Assembly (NCBI GenBank): GCA_008360975.2
Contig: CM039210.1
Location: 23,335,007 to 23,399,006 of the forward strand
DNA: 64,000 bases
Direction of reading: 5' to 3'
Source of the DNA: Lichenostomus cassidix
Lineage: Eukaryota; Chordata; Aves; Passeriformes; Meliphagidae
A model generated the notes under the pieces. The model was not told the origin of the DNA and did not search any database. It worked only from the letters and a program-made list of their open reading frames with translations. The first letter of the stretch is position 1, and each line of letters starts with the position of its first letter. Made by a program: the position numbers and the translations under genes. Positions 45,480-58,200 of this stretch are shown piece by piece.

Positions 45480-46120
45480 CACAAAGATGGGGGCAGGAGA
45501 CCCTTTCCCCACCTCCCGTCTGGATTCACCCCAAGCGGGCCCAGAGACACTTCAGAGACAGAGAAGTGATTGTTTGCTTTATTCGGTGCACCGGCTGTGG
45601 GGAATTCACTCCTCCAAACACACACACCGGCACTTCCAAAACCACGATATTATGGGTAAAATCATGAATATTCATCACATTCCCCGGGATAGGCGTGGTT
45701 ATACAAATAATATCTCGGACGCATTAATATCATTAGCATATGTGCCACGCATGTGCTGTGTATCCTGGTGGTCTTTGGGGGTCTCCAAAGACCACCTCCA
45801 GGATGAAGGTCCCAGTAGTCTTCATCACAATGCATTTTTCACCTTTCTCTCTGGAGCATGCACAGTCCTTCATGGGATGATTCAGCAGTTTCCGTGCTGG
45901 CTTCAAACAGATTCTTGTCCCGCTTATCTTGATAAGATTAAGGAAATCCTGTTTTTCTAGGTTTTAGAATTGATATAGACAAATTCACAAGCTGGCATTT
46001 TTAGGAATATAACATTGAACATTTATTAGGAGAACAAAGACTTACAGCCGGGTGGGAGTGGCTGGTTTGCCTTATTCTCAGTCCCATGCCCTATTAATTT
46101 TAATGTGCGCTTAAGTACTT
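45480..46120 (-). mobile_element. possible LTR-derived sequence
   Basis: Reverse-strand AATAAAGC near 45580 within GC-rich sequence and another at about 46025, with an overall promoter-like composition unlike the flanking intergenic DNA. No termini or duplication identified. ORFs here lack known domains. Confidence 0.3.
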
Positions 46121-46899
46121 TCTGTTACTGTTACATATTCATTAAGTCAAAAAAACTATTTACACTTCAATCATTCCTCCTTCTTCGCTCTATGCCCGTC
46201 TGCCAGGCCTGGTCTTCTGGTTTGTCTCAGGGCTGAAGGCTGAAGTCTTCTATGGCCCTAATTCAAGTTGTAGCTGACACTCTTCTCAGGGAGGTGTGAC
46301 TGTAGATCACAGATTTCCTGGGATGCATGAGGTTTGTTTATTTTTCTTCCTTCAGGGCGTCTTGATCTCTAGCTTTGTGGCTTATCAGTTTAAAAGACAT
46401 CTATTACCATGTATTTCTTACCACATTTCTACCATACTACAACTATTACATAGTTTATAATTCACTCTAACTTTGTTTCTACTTAACTATATTTTATCTA
46501 AGTGCTACTTTACACAGTACCTTATCACTTATAAATGCTAAATTCATATATGCGAAAGCAAACATTCACTATCCACTCATTTAACATGGAATTCACATAT
46601 TCTGTCTCTCAATAGTTAACTTGAGTTACCTATTAACCACTCCTTTCTCACTCCACACAGGTGTGTTTTTGGTTTATCTCAAAAGCTGTTGCATACTTGT
46701 TTAGATGAACTAAACCTACCACCCCTCAAATCCTGACACAGGAAATGGCATCAGCAGGGCACATATGATGCAGTGTTGTGTAAACATGCTACAGAAGTAG
46801 GCAAGATTGTCAGATTATATTTTCAAGGGTTTTTGCTTGGAGGGATTTTAAAAAGGAACTATTTCGAACAGAAGCTGGCATGTATTTTTTAACGGTTTT
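46121..46899. other. intergenic stretch before SUB1 promoter, nothing recognised
   Basis: AT-rich intergenic sequence; possibly more degraded LTR material, but no defined feature. Confidence 0.4.
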
Positions 46900-48330
46900 T
46901 TCCCCAGTACTTCAGACGTGCATTTGACCCAAGGTGACTGCCGAGCTTGGAGCCATAAGGCTCACCCGTTCCCCAAACGCAAAGCCCTCCAGGAAGAAAA
47001 AACCCAAGTCACACATTGACAGAAAGGAGAACCGGCACTTTTCTGAACAGCGCCCTCAGCGTGCTGCGGTTTCAGTATGCAAAGTCAACACAGCTACAGC
47101 AGAGCGTTTCCCCTCCTTCCCTTGCACACGGCTGCAGGCGGGGCGGTTGTAAATGAGATCGAGGAACCGCTGCAGCGTGCAAAAAACCACAACGATTTAC
47201 AGATTTATTTTTAAGGGTTCCTTTTAGACAGTAAGGGCCCTCCTCTCGGTCCCCTCTCACAGTCACCAAGTGGAGCTCAGGCCTCCCCTCAGCGGGGCCG
47301 CAGTTCCGACGGGGCCTGGCTTCAGGTAGGGCCCTGCTGTCGGTCCCATCGGGCTCCCTCGATTGGAATGATGCGGCTGACTAGCCCCGTGGAAGCCAGT
47401 TTTTTGGGTTGTTTTGGGTTTTTTTGCGGCTGTCCTAGTCAGGGCGGAGGAGGTAGGAATTAGTTAGAAAGGTACGCGTCCCCTTTAAACACCTCCTTCT
47501 GCTCCCTCCCACGTGGTGCAGGGCTGGGGCGGGGATTCTGCGATGAATCTCTTCTGTTCCTTTGGTGGTTGTAGAGGAGTCGCGTACGAAGTGAGACGTG
47601 AGCATTTGGGTTCTTTTGCGTGTTTAGTTAGGATTGTTGCCGTGTTCTCTATCCTCCACCTCGAACTGTAGGGCGCTCGGCATCTCCTAGCCTGGTGTAG
47701 CAGAGGCGCGCTGGGTAACCGTGTGGCGAGACTTCCCCTTTTCCTCGAGTGCCTGCCATGCTCTGCGGGAGGAATGCCCTGCCGTGGAGCGGGTCTGGGG
47801 CGGGAGTAGGAGCCGCTGCCATGTTGAGGGGGCAAAGAGGATTTGAGCGAGGGAGAAAATGGCGTTGGGGAACCGCCCAGCTCCATTCACCTCGCACCGG
47901 GATCAGGCCCTGCCCGCTGACGACCCTCAACTTTTTTTTTTTGTGCATGTGCGTGTGTGTATTGTGTTGTCTTTCCTTTACCGCCGGTAACCTGCATCCT
48001 TCTTGCTGCCACCCTGCTCTGGGAGGACCTGGGTGTTCTTGCCCACGCCCCCCCGCCGGGCTCTCGCTCCGTTCTTTTGGGGGGCAACACGAGCCGTAGA
48101 AAAGAGGAAGAGGAGAGGAAAATGGCGGCAGTAATCCGCCTATCTGGTGTTCCTAGTTCGTACTCGCTTGTCTTTCTCAGTTACTTTGTTTTGTCTTCTC
48201 TTGTCCCGTCTCATTCCACCCTTGCTCTCCCCGGTGCTTCGGTGTCCTCACGCTTTGCCTGCTAGTTTCTCACGAGGGGACACCCCCCCATCCCATTTCT
48301 TTTTCCTTTAGTTTCCGCCTCCATCTTCCT
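46900..48330 (+). promoter_or_regulatory. SUB1: SUB1 CpG-rich promoter and presumed non-coding first exon
   Basis: CpG-rich stretch 0.9-2.3 kb upstream of the SUB1 start codon, the only such region near the gene. It contains YY1-like elements (AAAATGGCGGC near 48119-48129; inverted GCCATGTT near 47818) of the kind placed just inside transcription starts. Several GT donors are possible, so the first exon is not delimited. ORFs here are CpG-island artefacts. Confidence 0.65.
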
Positions 48331-49197
48331 CCATATTGTTATTCTCCCTTCCTGATGCGGACTCTGCAGTTGTCCTCTGTAGGTGTCCCGCCCTCCGCGT
48401 ATCAGACTTTTCTTGTTCAGCTTCCCTATTTCATGTCATTGCTGTGCTTATTTTTGCATTGTCCTGTTCCAGTTCTCCCCTGCCTGCCTCCATCCTGTAG
48501 CGTGGTTTTTGTTAGAGTTTTTAGTAGCAGGCAAGATGTTAAATTGCTGTATCTAATCATGTTTGCGTACTAGAGAGATGTAGAAGTACACCTGGCAGCA
48601 TGTACTCAAGGAAAGTTGAATGTCTACTTGTCTAGTAAATGAATAGATTCTAGTGACTGATGTGGTAAAGTGGCAATGGAAATGTTAATTGCAGTACTGT
48701 AGTTCTCTGTAACTGAGATATTTTCAGACTTTTGTATTAACGATGGGAACTTTAGCTTCATGTATGACAACTATGCAGCTGTTACAATTTCAACTAGGCA
48801 AAATGCTCGTGTAAGAATATATGTAGTGTTGGGGCCTTAATTGTTTATATTTATGAATGTAATGTTGAGAGTTCATCTGGACGCCAGTTTTATATTGTAT
48901 TTTTTTCATTATATTATCTACCATACCTGAGGGAATATGAAGCTGGTGAAAAATTTTGTAAGCAGTTCAGAATCTAAAATATTGCATATAAGGCAGTCAC
49001 AGCAAAAAGCTATAAGAGGGAAGGGTGTTTGTGATCACATCTGTGATGTGTATTAAAGGTTATATGAAAAGGCAGGAAAGTCTTCAGGAGGGTTTTGAAT
49101 AAGATGAGTCTTTCCAAACAGATTTGAAGATGGCTTTCTAGCCATAAGGGGACGTATTCCTTGTATAGTGTTCTCATGTTATCTTTCTCTTCCTAGA

Positions 49198-49269
49198 ATG
49201 CCTAAGTCAAAGGAACTTGTGTCTTCAAGCTCATCTGCCAGTGATTCAGATAGCGAAGTTGACAAAAAG
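49198..49269 (+). CDS. SUB1: SUB1 coding exon 1 (start codon)
   Basis: TCCTAG acceptor at 49191-49196, one untranslated base, then ATG; donor AAG|GTGAAC. It encodes the 24-residue Ser/acidic segment MPKSKEL...[10 protein letters not shown]. The acceptor just before the ATG shows that an upstream non-coding exon exists. Confidence 0.95.
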
Positions 49270-52200
49270 GTGAACATTATATGCTGTTTATAACTACTGT
49301 ATTAGCTGTTATATTTCAGGTTGGGGTTAAGGAATTAGTTGAGTGTTATGTCACAAAATGCATGTCATTCCATATGATTTTTCAGACACTTAAACCCCAA
49401 ACACCCCCTCCCAAACCAAACCCCAACAAAACCCACCCCCCAAGACTATGGTTTGGGTGGATACTTTTTGCTTTGCAGTAAACATTTTTCTTAAGATGCG
49501 TTTTGCTTCATGATTTTCTGTATGGTATATCTAGCCACAAGCTTCTGGAATTCTTTGCTGCTTTGTGGCAAGTGATAGAAGGCTTCTGTATAAGCTGCCT
49601 CTGGTGGTAAGAATTTGAACTAATTTTGAGGACAACCCCCACCTTCATTTTCATATCTGGATTACTTACAAATCCAAAACAAAAACCTCCACTTTCCTTG
49701 CCATCCACGTGCCACTTGCTTATCTTGTTCATGTTCTTTTTATGTTTCAGAGCTTTACGTTTACTGTACTACCATCTACTAGTTTCTCACTTAAAAACAG
49801 AGCCAACCTGAATGTTTTTGAGTTGCTAATTTTAACATTAACTGTTTTAAATGCATAAATGTAATGTTTTCATTTTTTAATAGTTATTTAATTTATAAAT
49901 TTGTATAGATATATCAGTCATTGCAAACAAATTGAATACAACAGTCAATTTATCTTTAAGTGCTGGGTGGTAATGCAGACACTGGGTCTTTTAGTGCGGT
50001 ATGTGAAGAGACTCGCCTGATTTACTGAATTGGTTCAAATATGACTTGGTTGCACCTAGCAAATTAGGTATTTTGTGAAATCTTAATATAAGAGAAAATG
50101 GTCAGGTTGGTTTGGTTTTTTTGTTTGTTTTTTTGTTTGTTTTTTAGTTGTTTGGGAAATGTATTCCTAATAAGACATAGTCAATCAACTTCAGTGGACA
50201 GTAAGGTGGTTGGTTTTGGTTTTTTTTTTCCTATGACAACCTCCCATATGTTTTTGAGCTGTTTGTCTTTAAAAGAGGTTATCTACAATATGATTCTAGC
50301 AGGTGAGAATAGTTTTTGCTATCTTTGTATTATTCTTTCTTTAGGGTGGGCATGATTACTATATAACTGTTAGTGGAAATGTAGCATCTGCTAGCAAAGT
50401 AATCTGATTTACAGGTGATATCGCCTGAATGTTTTAAAAACATGCTTAATTTATCATGATATGAACAGAGATTGGACTTTAATTTTAAAAAAAATCTCTT
50501 TGATTTGGTTTTTCAGATCTTTTTTTCATTATCTTATCTACTTTTATTTTTTAGCAGAGTTATTAGCTGTTCCCCATTTTTCATTGCACTCTCTAGAAAG
50601 TGAAACTTCTGTCAGACTTTAAGATTTTAATTTAAACTGACAGTATTACTGCACAAAGAAAGTAGGCTTTTTGAAATGTATTTTGATCTAATTAATTTCC
50701 CTTTAAAGCCAAATTATTATGGTAAGCTTCAGTGAGAACAGAAATAGGCTGATTTGAAGATTTTTTTCTTTTGTTCCAGTCTAAATGTACAGTATTGGAT
50801 TCCTGCCTTCACAGGAGGAAGGTGATAATGTGTATTGCATAATAGTAGTTTGTGACCTCTAACATAAACTTTTTTTATAACTTATAAAATGAGTTGTGGT
50901 TCATGATTTTGTTTTTTTTTATTCTTGCTCCAAGGCAAAGCGGAAAAAGCAAGTAGTTCCAGAAAAGCCTATAAAGAAACAAAAGACTGGTGAAAGTTCA
51001 AAAGGTGCAGCTTCTTCTAAGCAAAGCAGTAACAGAGATGAGAATATGTTTCAGGTAAAATTGGTGACTCTCTTAGAGCCTGGTTAAGGTAACCATTTAC
51101 TTCATAATCTGTGTAAATTTTATGAGGCTATCTGAATATCATGATAGCATAGTGCTTGCTCTCCTGAAATCTTGGCTGAAGGGGATTACCATGCAGATGA
51201 GATGCTGAGAAAAAGCATTGTTGGGTTTCAATAGAGTAAAACAATCAGAGTTGTGGCAATTGATTCTAACCCTCGTGTCTTTGCATGTGGTAATTCTCTG
51301 GGTAGTCATTTTGTCTGTAAATATTAGATCAGGGCAGTCTTGGAAACCCAAAATATGGACCCGTAATTCCTATTTAGCTAGGTCAAGGGAACTTGGCTAT
51401 TGTCTTTTAAAACAGTATCTTTGAATAAGTTTTGCTTGTTCCTTTATGATGCAGTTTTTTCTCTCTGAAAATCCAAAAATGTTGCAATTTTTGACATTGT
51501 CAAAATAGGATGAATGTATGTTTTTTTCAGTAGCCAGAAACATTTGTGAGTTCAGGGTATTACATATCCTGGGGTTAGCTGAGGAAGCAATGTGTGCTGA
51601 AAGCTGTGCAAGAATATGCATAGCTCAGAATTCCTTTTTTTAGGGGTGTGGATCAAGACTTATTAAATGTCTGTGACTAGCTGGCTCGAAAGGGGCAGGG
51701 GATGAGAAAGGGACTTGAATTCTTAGAGACTTTGATTCTTAAGTTTGTGAAAAGTTATGGGAGAGGTGCCTAATAAGATGGTTCCAACACAGTAAGGCAA
51801 AATAAATGGTTTTGGGCTGTAGCTGTGCAAAGTAATACATGGGGGGACGCTCTAGTGAAGGCCCGTGTCGATTTTCACTTTCCTCTGTATATATAGTTGG
51901 AGGGAGAGCTTCAATTTAAGACCCTGGGCATAACTGCCTGTCCATTGAAGAAAGAATATAATACTTTTAGTTCTGGGGCATGCTTTGATCCATGTAGGAA
52001 AAATGAGATAGTATTTTCTGCATCTAATGAGGTGAACTGCACTTAAAATTCAAACATCACATAAAGCCTATATGTTTGGGATTTTTTTGTAAGTAATAGG
52101 TTCAGAAATTGCAGCCTTGGAGAAAAGTTAATTTTAATGCCCTCCCAATAAAAAAAAAAGAGGAAAAACAAAGCAACATAACAAACCACCATAACCAAAC

Positions 52201-55200
52201 CAACCAAAGCAAAAAAACTTTCAAATAAAAGCAAAAGTATTTGTGTGCTCTGATTTCTTTCAACCTTTTTTGACCCAAGGTAATAAGTTACTAAAAACAG
52301 ACAGTAGAGAACTTGTATTAATCTAAGAGCAGGATTCTTCCAGTGTTGACTACAATACAGAAAAAATATTTCAGTATCGCCCTGACCTAAAACATCAGTG
52401 TTCCTAAGTTTGCCTGCTTTTAGTTACTCAACAACAAAAGTTTTTTTAGATTGTTTGTTGTGTTATGTATGTGCTTTTTTCCTGTAGCATCAGCTTATGT
52501 GTGTTAACTAAGATGCACCTATTTCAGTGTAGAAATAGCACTGTAGGTCTGAGGATGCTCCCCCTCTCTTCTTTCTACCCAAGAGAGCATGCTAGAAGAT
52601 CTAGTTGCATGTTAATTTTGTAGGTATTATTTTGTTTGTTCTAGGAATATTAATAATACTAGAATCTCTCCTTTCTGCTTCCCCATGGTAATAAAAATGA
52701 TCCATGTGCAAGTAGTTTTGCAGCATAACTTACAAGTGTGTCTTCAGTTGATGGAAATGAGGCTGTAAAGCATTCATATGATAGTCAGAAATTCTGTGGC
52801 ATCCATATTGTGTGGTGGAATGATAGCAACTGACATGAAACTTAGTGGTTTGCTGCTCTACATCTTTGGGCTGTGTTCTTAAAGTATACAGCTTCCTTTA
52901 ATATTGAACTCATTGTGACTGCTGTATTCAGAAGATTGAGCATTTTCATAAAGATCTACACTTGATTATTTTTGTTTGAAACTAATGTTATTGTAATGGT
53001 ATTTTTGAAACTAATCATAAAGAATAAAATAATTGTAAGAAGAAGGGAATTAAGTATAAGAGACCAAGTATGTTTTGTTTTATTTATTTACGTCTTGGTC
53101 TTTTTAGGTTTTATAGGTAGCCTAGTATACTTTATAATTTGTTAAAGGATTTGAGTGCAGTTGGGGAGTGGAAATTTACCTTACTCCCATTTGTGATGTA
53201 TTACTAGAGGCCCTAAGGACAAGCATTATTCATGTTATGTTAGATTCCTGTCTGTAGCTTCAAGCCAATGTGAGTTGTTCATCATGTGCCTTGGTTAATT
53301 TGACAAATCCTGTCATCTACCTATGCCTGATTTGGATTAGGTTTGTTAAAGTATTAATATTAATTATCCAGAGTGGAGCCACGTTATATGATTGGGCATT
53401 TCACAGAAATTGTTACTTGAAAAGTAGTTTGCCTGTTGCATGTGTGGCTTCCCCCCCCCCCGTCTATTTAAGTTTGGGTCAAATTTGCTTTTTTCACTTG
53501 TGAGAAATAAGTTCTTCAGTTTCCTGGTGTAATGTCTTTACCTATCATAGGCTCCTGAAAGTAGATAAGTAAGTAGGTAATACATGTTTGTGATGGTCTG
53601 CAATGTGATTGATTGTGTGTCATTGTTTAGCAATAGTATTCTCCAATTTACTCCTCACACTAAAAAAAAACAAAAACCAACCCATGTGACACTCCCTCTT
53701 CCTCTCCCGTCCAATTGGAGGCACAAAAGGCAAAGATCACTGGTTGAGATAAGAACAATTTACTGGAAACAGCGATAAGATAAGAAAATGAACAATAACA
53801 ACAATGATGTTAATAACAAAAGCATACAAAAGAAATTATTTACATGGAAAGTCCCCAGCAAGAAACAATACCAGACAGCTCCCCTGCCATGTTTTCTTGA
53901 CCAGAAGGAATCCATTCTCCTCAGAAATGACAGTCCCTTTCCCCTGCCCCTAGCAATGATGAGAGGTGGTATGGAATAACCTCCCTGTCTTAGCCATGCC
54001 ACCTCATGGCTACTTCAAAAATTAACTCTATCCTGGCTGGAACCAGGACATTGTGAAATGCATCGGTGACCACATAAGTTTCAGAATTAATTTGCTAAAC
54101 CAATTTGCTGTATTATAGATCTCTGCTGTTTGCAGGACTCTCTATTCTAGAAGTTTATATTTGTTTATTGTGCTTCTTCTAATGCTATGCATATGGTAAG
54201 AAAGAATGAGTGTTTTTGCTGTTTTTTCTTCAACAATATATATACAGTTTAATCAAGGCAAACAGGACATAGGAAGCAAAATAGTGAAGAAGATGGTTGC
54301 TGAAACTCATACAGGAAGTCAGTTGCATAGCTGTGAAACAAACCTAGACACAGTTCAGTGCATTTTATTGTAAGAAATGGAAACCTGGAAATAGTGTTTT
54401 TAATGTCTTGTGTTTAATAGAATAATATATCTAAGTAGTTGTGATATTTAATAGAAAACTGTTTTGGTTTAACCCCAGCCAGCAACCAAGCACTGCGCAG
54501 CCAAGCAAGGAATTCATTTGCTGTTTCCCGTGGGCAGGCAGGTGTTAAGCCATCTCCAAGAGAGCAGGGGCCTGTCATGCATAACATCCCCCCCTTCCTC
54601 CTCCTTACCCCCACTTTATATATTGAGCATGATGTCATATGGTCTGGAATATCCCTTTGGTCAGTTGGGGTCACCTGTCCTGGCTGTATCTCCTCCCAAC
54701 CTCCCATGCACCTCCAGCCTCCTTACCATTGTGGCCATATGAGGACCAAAAAAGGCCTTGGCTCTGTGCAAGCCCTACTCAGCAATAACAAAAACATCTC
54801 TATTATCAACACTGTGTTCAGCACAAATCCAAAACACAGCCCCATACCAGCCACTGGGAAGAAAATGAACTCTACCCCAGCCAAAACCAGCACAAAAGCA
54901 TATGATCTTGTTTATGAAGGTTGAACTGCAGTAGCTACCCTGCTAGTAATTAATGCAGCCCATGGAATATTAATATGTTGTTACAGAGATACAAAGGTGT
55001 CTTAGAGGAGTGAAATTATTCTAGGTCTGCCAGCTGCTGTGTGAAAAAAAAAAAATTGGTCAGAAATTATTCAATGCCAGAATTGCAGGTAAATGAACTT
55101 CAGGAAACATCACTTTGCTTAGCCAAAATCTAGGTTTGTGGTTTTTAAACTGTACTTTAGAAGCCCATTTAAAGCTTTTCAACAGTGACAACAGTTTTGC

Positions 55201-58200
55201 ATTGAGTTTACCTAAATATTTGAAATTTTATGTGAGCATTCAGCTGAAATCTAGGCAGTGGTGTAAAATCTAGCAATTTTAGTATTATCATATGAAACTG
55301 TTTACATTTAAGGTAGACTTACTGAATGAATAAATGTTGTGTACTTTGTATTATTGCCCCTCACCTTACTGTAGTTGAATTAAGACATGTAGCCTTATCT
55401 TTAATAGTCAAATTCTGCACCACTTTACTGTATTTGCAGCTATGATCTGCTATACTGTATCAGATTTTTTTCTTATAGTAAATCTGGAGTTACTTGGCAA
55501 TGGACTAATAGTCTTTGATAGATCTGGGGAAAAGGTGTTGAAGAGTACTACTGCTTGAAGGTGGTTTATAGGTGACCTTAAAAGTCACAGAAGCATTATA
55601 GGGAAAACCAATAAATGTTCATGTAGGCTATTTAGGATATCCTTTTCCAGCAGTGCTGATGGACTTGGACATGTTACCAAGATTGGCCTGAAAGAACTCA
55701 GCTACTGTGACATAATACCTTTTTTTGAATGTTAAATTTGTAGTGCTGTGAAAGTATTTAATAAATCAATCACAAAATACTATCTTATAAACTTTATTTT
55801 AAAGGATGCTTTGAAGTAGGAAAGCAACTGCTTCAGGCTTATGCTATTTAAAGATGTCCCAATTGTTTAAAAATAAATTTTAGACTTAATTTAGCATGAT
55901 CTGCATAAGAAGAAAAATTAGTTTAAGCAAGCACAAAGCCTATTTGTTTATGTATATTTTGTGAAATAACTTTTATGACTTTGTTTTGCTGGTGGGTAGG
56001 GTCAGCACCAAAGACACAGACACCAACTTAAGGAATAGTGTAATTTACTATAATGCTAAACTGCAAAGAATCATAAAAGGATAAGCTAAGCAATTCACCT
56101 TATCATTACTACAAAAGATTGCCTATAGTGATTAAGAAAGATACATCACCAGTTACCCTAATACTTTACCCCTTCATCCAGATCTGCAATCATCAGCTGG
56201 ATGAAGCTGTCACAGCAAAGGACTGGATAACCACTCCTGGTAACTGGGAAATCCTGCAGTGCATCCACCTTTGCAGGCAACAAGGCTTCCGACTTCACTG
56301 TGAGAGTAGCCCAGCCTTTATAATAAACTACCATTACTTCTAATGTGGGAACATCTGGTTTTATTCTCCTGTTGGGTTTCTCCCAAAGCTTGGCCAGGGC
56401 TCAAGGAGGAACCAAGGGAGTTGACTTTGATCCCACACCCCAGACAAGGCCAGATGTAGCCTTGTCCAGTTTCTAAATACGGAAAGGTAAATACATGTTT
56501 TGCTAAAGAGTGGATACATATATCATATTGCTAATAATACTTCATTAATGAGTGGATACATATAATGTTTGGTTGGAAGGTTCATCTATTGGTCAACTTT
56601 GGCCCAGGGCCTGTTGTTCGGGCCTTAGTATTTCAGACTTAAACACCCGTGGATGGTTTTAGTTGATTGGAGAGTTGTTAATGCTTTCTGGTTAGACTTA
56701 ATGCTAGTAAGATGTGTTTTGTCTCCTGTTAAATTATGTCAAAGTGCAAGATATGTGAATTAAGGAAGTTGAAAATTAAAACTAATGTTTTATTGGGAAG
56801 GAATATTCTATTTTAAAAATTTTTATAATGTATTCTTTCTTCACAAAGTGTATTCAGAAAGCACATACAGAATACTAAGAATTTCTTACATTAATTGTTT
56901 GATTGGTTTTATTATTATCAAATCTCTTGTTCTCAGATTCATATTATATTTTGAATTTATGTGAACAAATAGGTTTTTTTAGAACTTTTTTTCAAATTTG
57001 ATAAAGCCTAAATAATGTAATGTGTAGTGTGCCTGTTGTCTCTTTTCCCTTTGCCCCTTCTTTGGAGAAGAAAAAAAAAGCCCTCATAATTCAGTTAAGC
57101 CACTGTGTGAAATTCTGATATTTCAAAGTCATTTCATACTGTTGCGGTTTAGAGGATGTTACAGCAGGCTTTACCCTAGAGCTTCTCTACCCAGCCCGGT
57201 TCAGCGCCTCAGTGCTCCAAACCCTCTGTCCCAGGGCTGGACACTGCGCTCTCACCAGCCAGGGAGCCATAAGGCTAGCTCTGGTTCGTCTGCTTCCACA
57301 ACCGGCGGTGATAAAGGAGGCAAGGAGGGTCTATGCGTTGTGTCCATGGAAGATGTTTATTTGCATGGTGCAGCAGAGGCCAACGACCTCCCCGAGGCAG
57401 AGATGCCTCGAGGGCGAAGGCCTCACATGCTCAGCACATGTGGAGCATAGACACACGTGGAGCATAGACAGCAAGATGGTGGAGGGTGAGGGGTTTTATA
57501 GGGAAACAGAGAGGGGCAGGGACAGCACACAGGCCCAGTGACCTCTGGGTACAGGGGAGGTACAGGGGCGGAGTTAGGAGTACAGGAACCAATAGGGGAA
57601 ACCTGAGGGAGTGGCCAGGGCCACGTGGGGTTAGGGTACAGGAACCAATAGGGAAAACTGGGGGCGTGGCTAGGACTATGTGGAGTAGGGAAGGCAGGAC
57701 AATAGGTGACAAGTACAGTCGTTAAGAAAGGGGTGTGGGGAACTTGCAGCCATTATCACAATATCATACCATTGCTATGTTGGTAAACTTAAAGTATTTG
57801 GATGGTTTTTTTTTTTTTTTTGAACATTTGGTACAGTCTTTTAACCACAGTTCTAATATAGTGTCCCAATGAACTGGTGGAAGCAGGTGGGGGGCAGTTG
57901 GTGGCTTTTCTATTTCCATCTGTATTTAATGTGTTTTAAAAAAGAAAAAGGAAAAAAAAAGAGGGGGGAGACCAGTTAGAAATTGGGCCCATCTCATGTG
58001 AATATCTAATTTGATTTCTGTACATATGGAATGGACTAAAACTTAGATTTGGGAGTATAGCTCCTTCTTCCCTGTTTGTTTACAACTGTTATCAACAAAG
58101 ATGGTTATAATAGAGGCAAAACTTTATTTCAGAAAACAGTAAATTAGTGGGTTTTGTAAGATATAAGCTTGTTAGGAAGACAGGTTTTTTTTTCTAGGAG

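Noticed and set aside
47485..48265. Several overlapping open frames of about 65-135 codons in the SUB1 CpG island
   Set aside because: GC-rich sequence lacks stops by chance. Frames overlap on both strands and show no family signature.
57142..57725. Open frames of about 80-110 codons on both strands
   Set aside because: They lie inside a solo LTR with target duplications; not genes.
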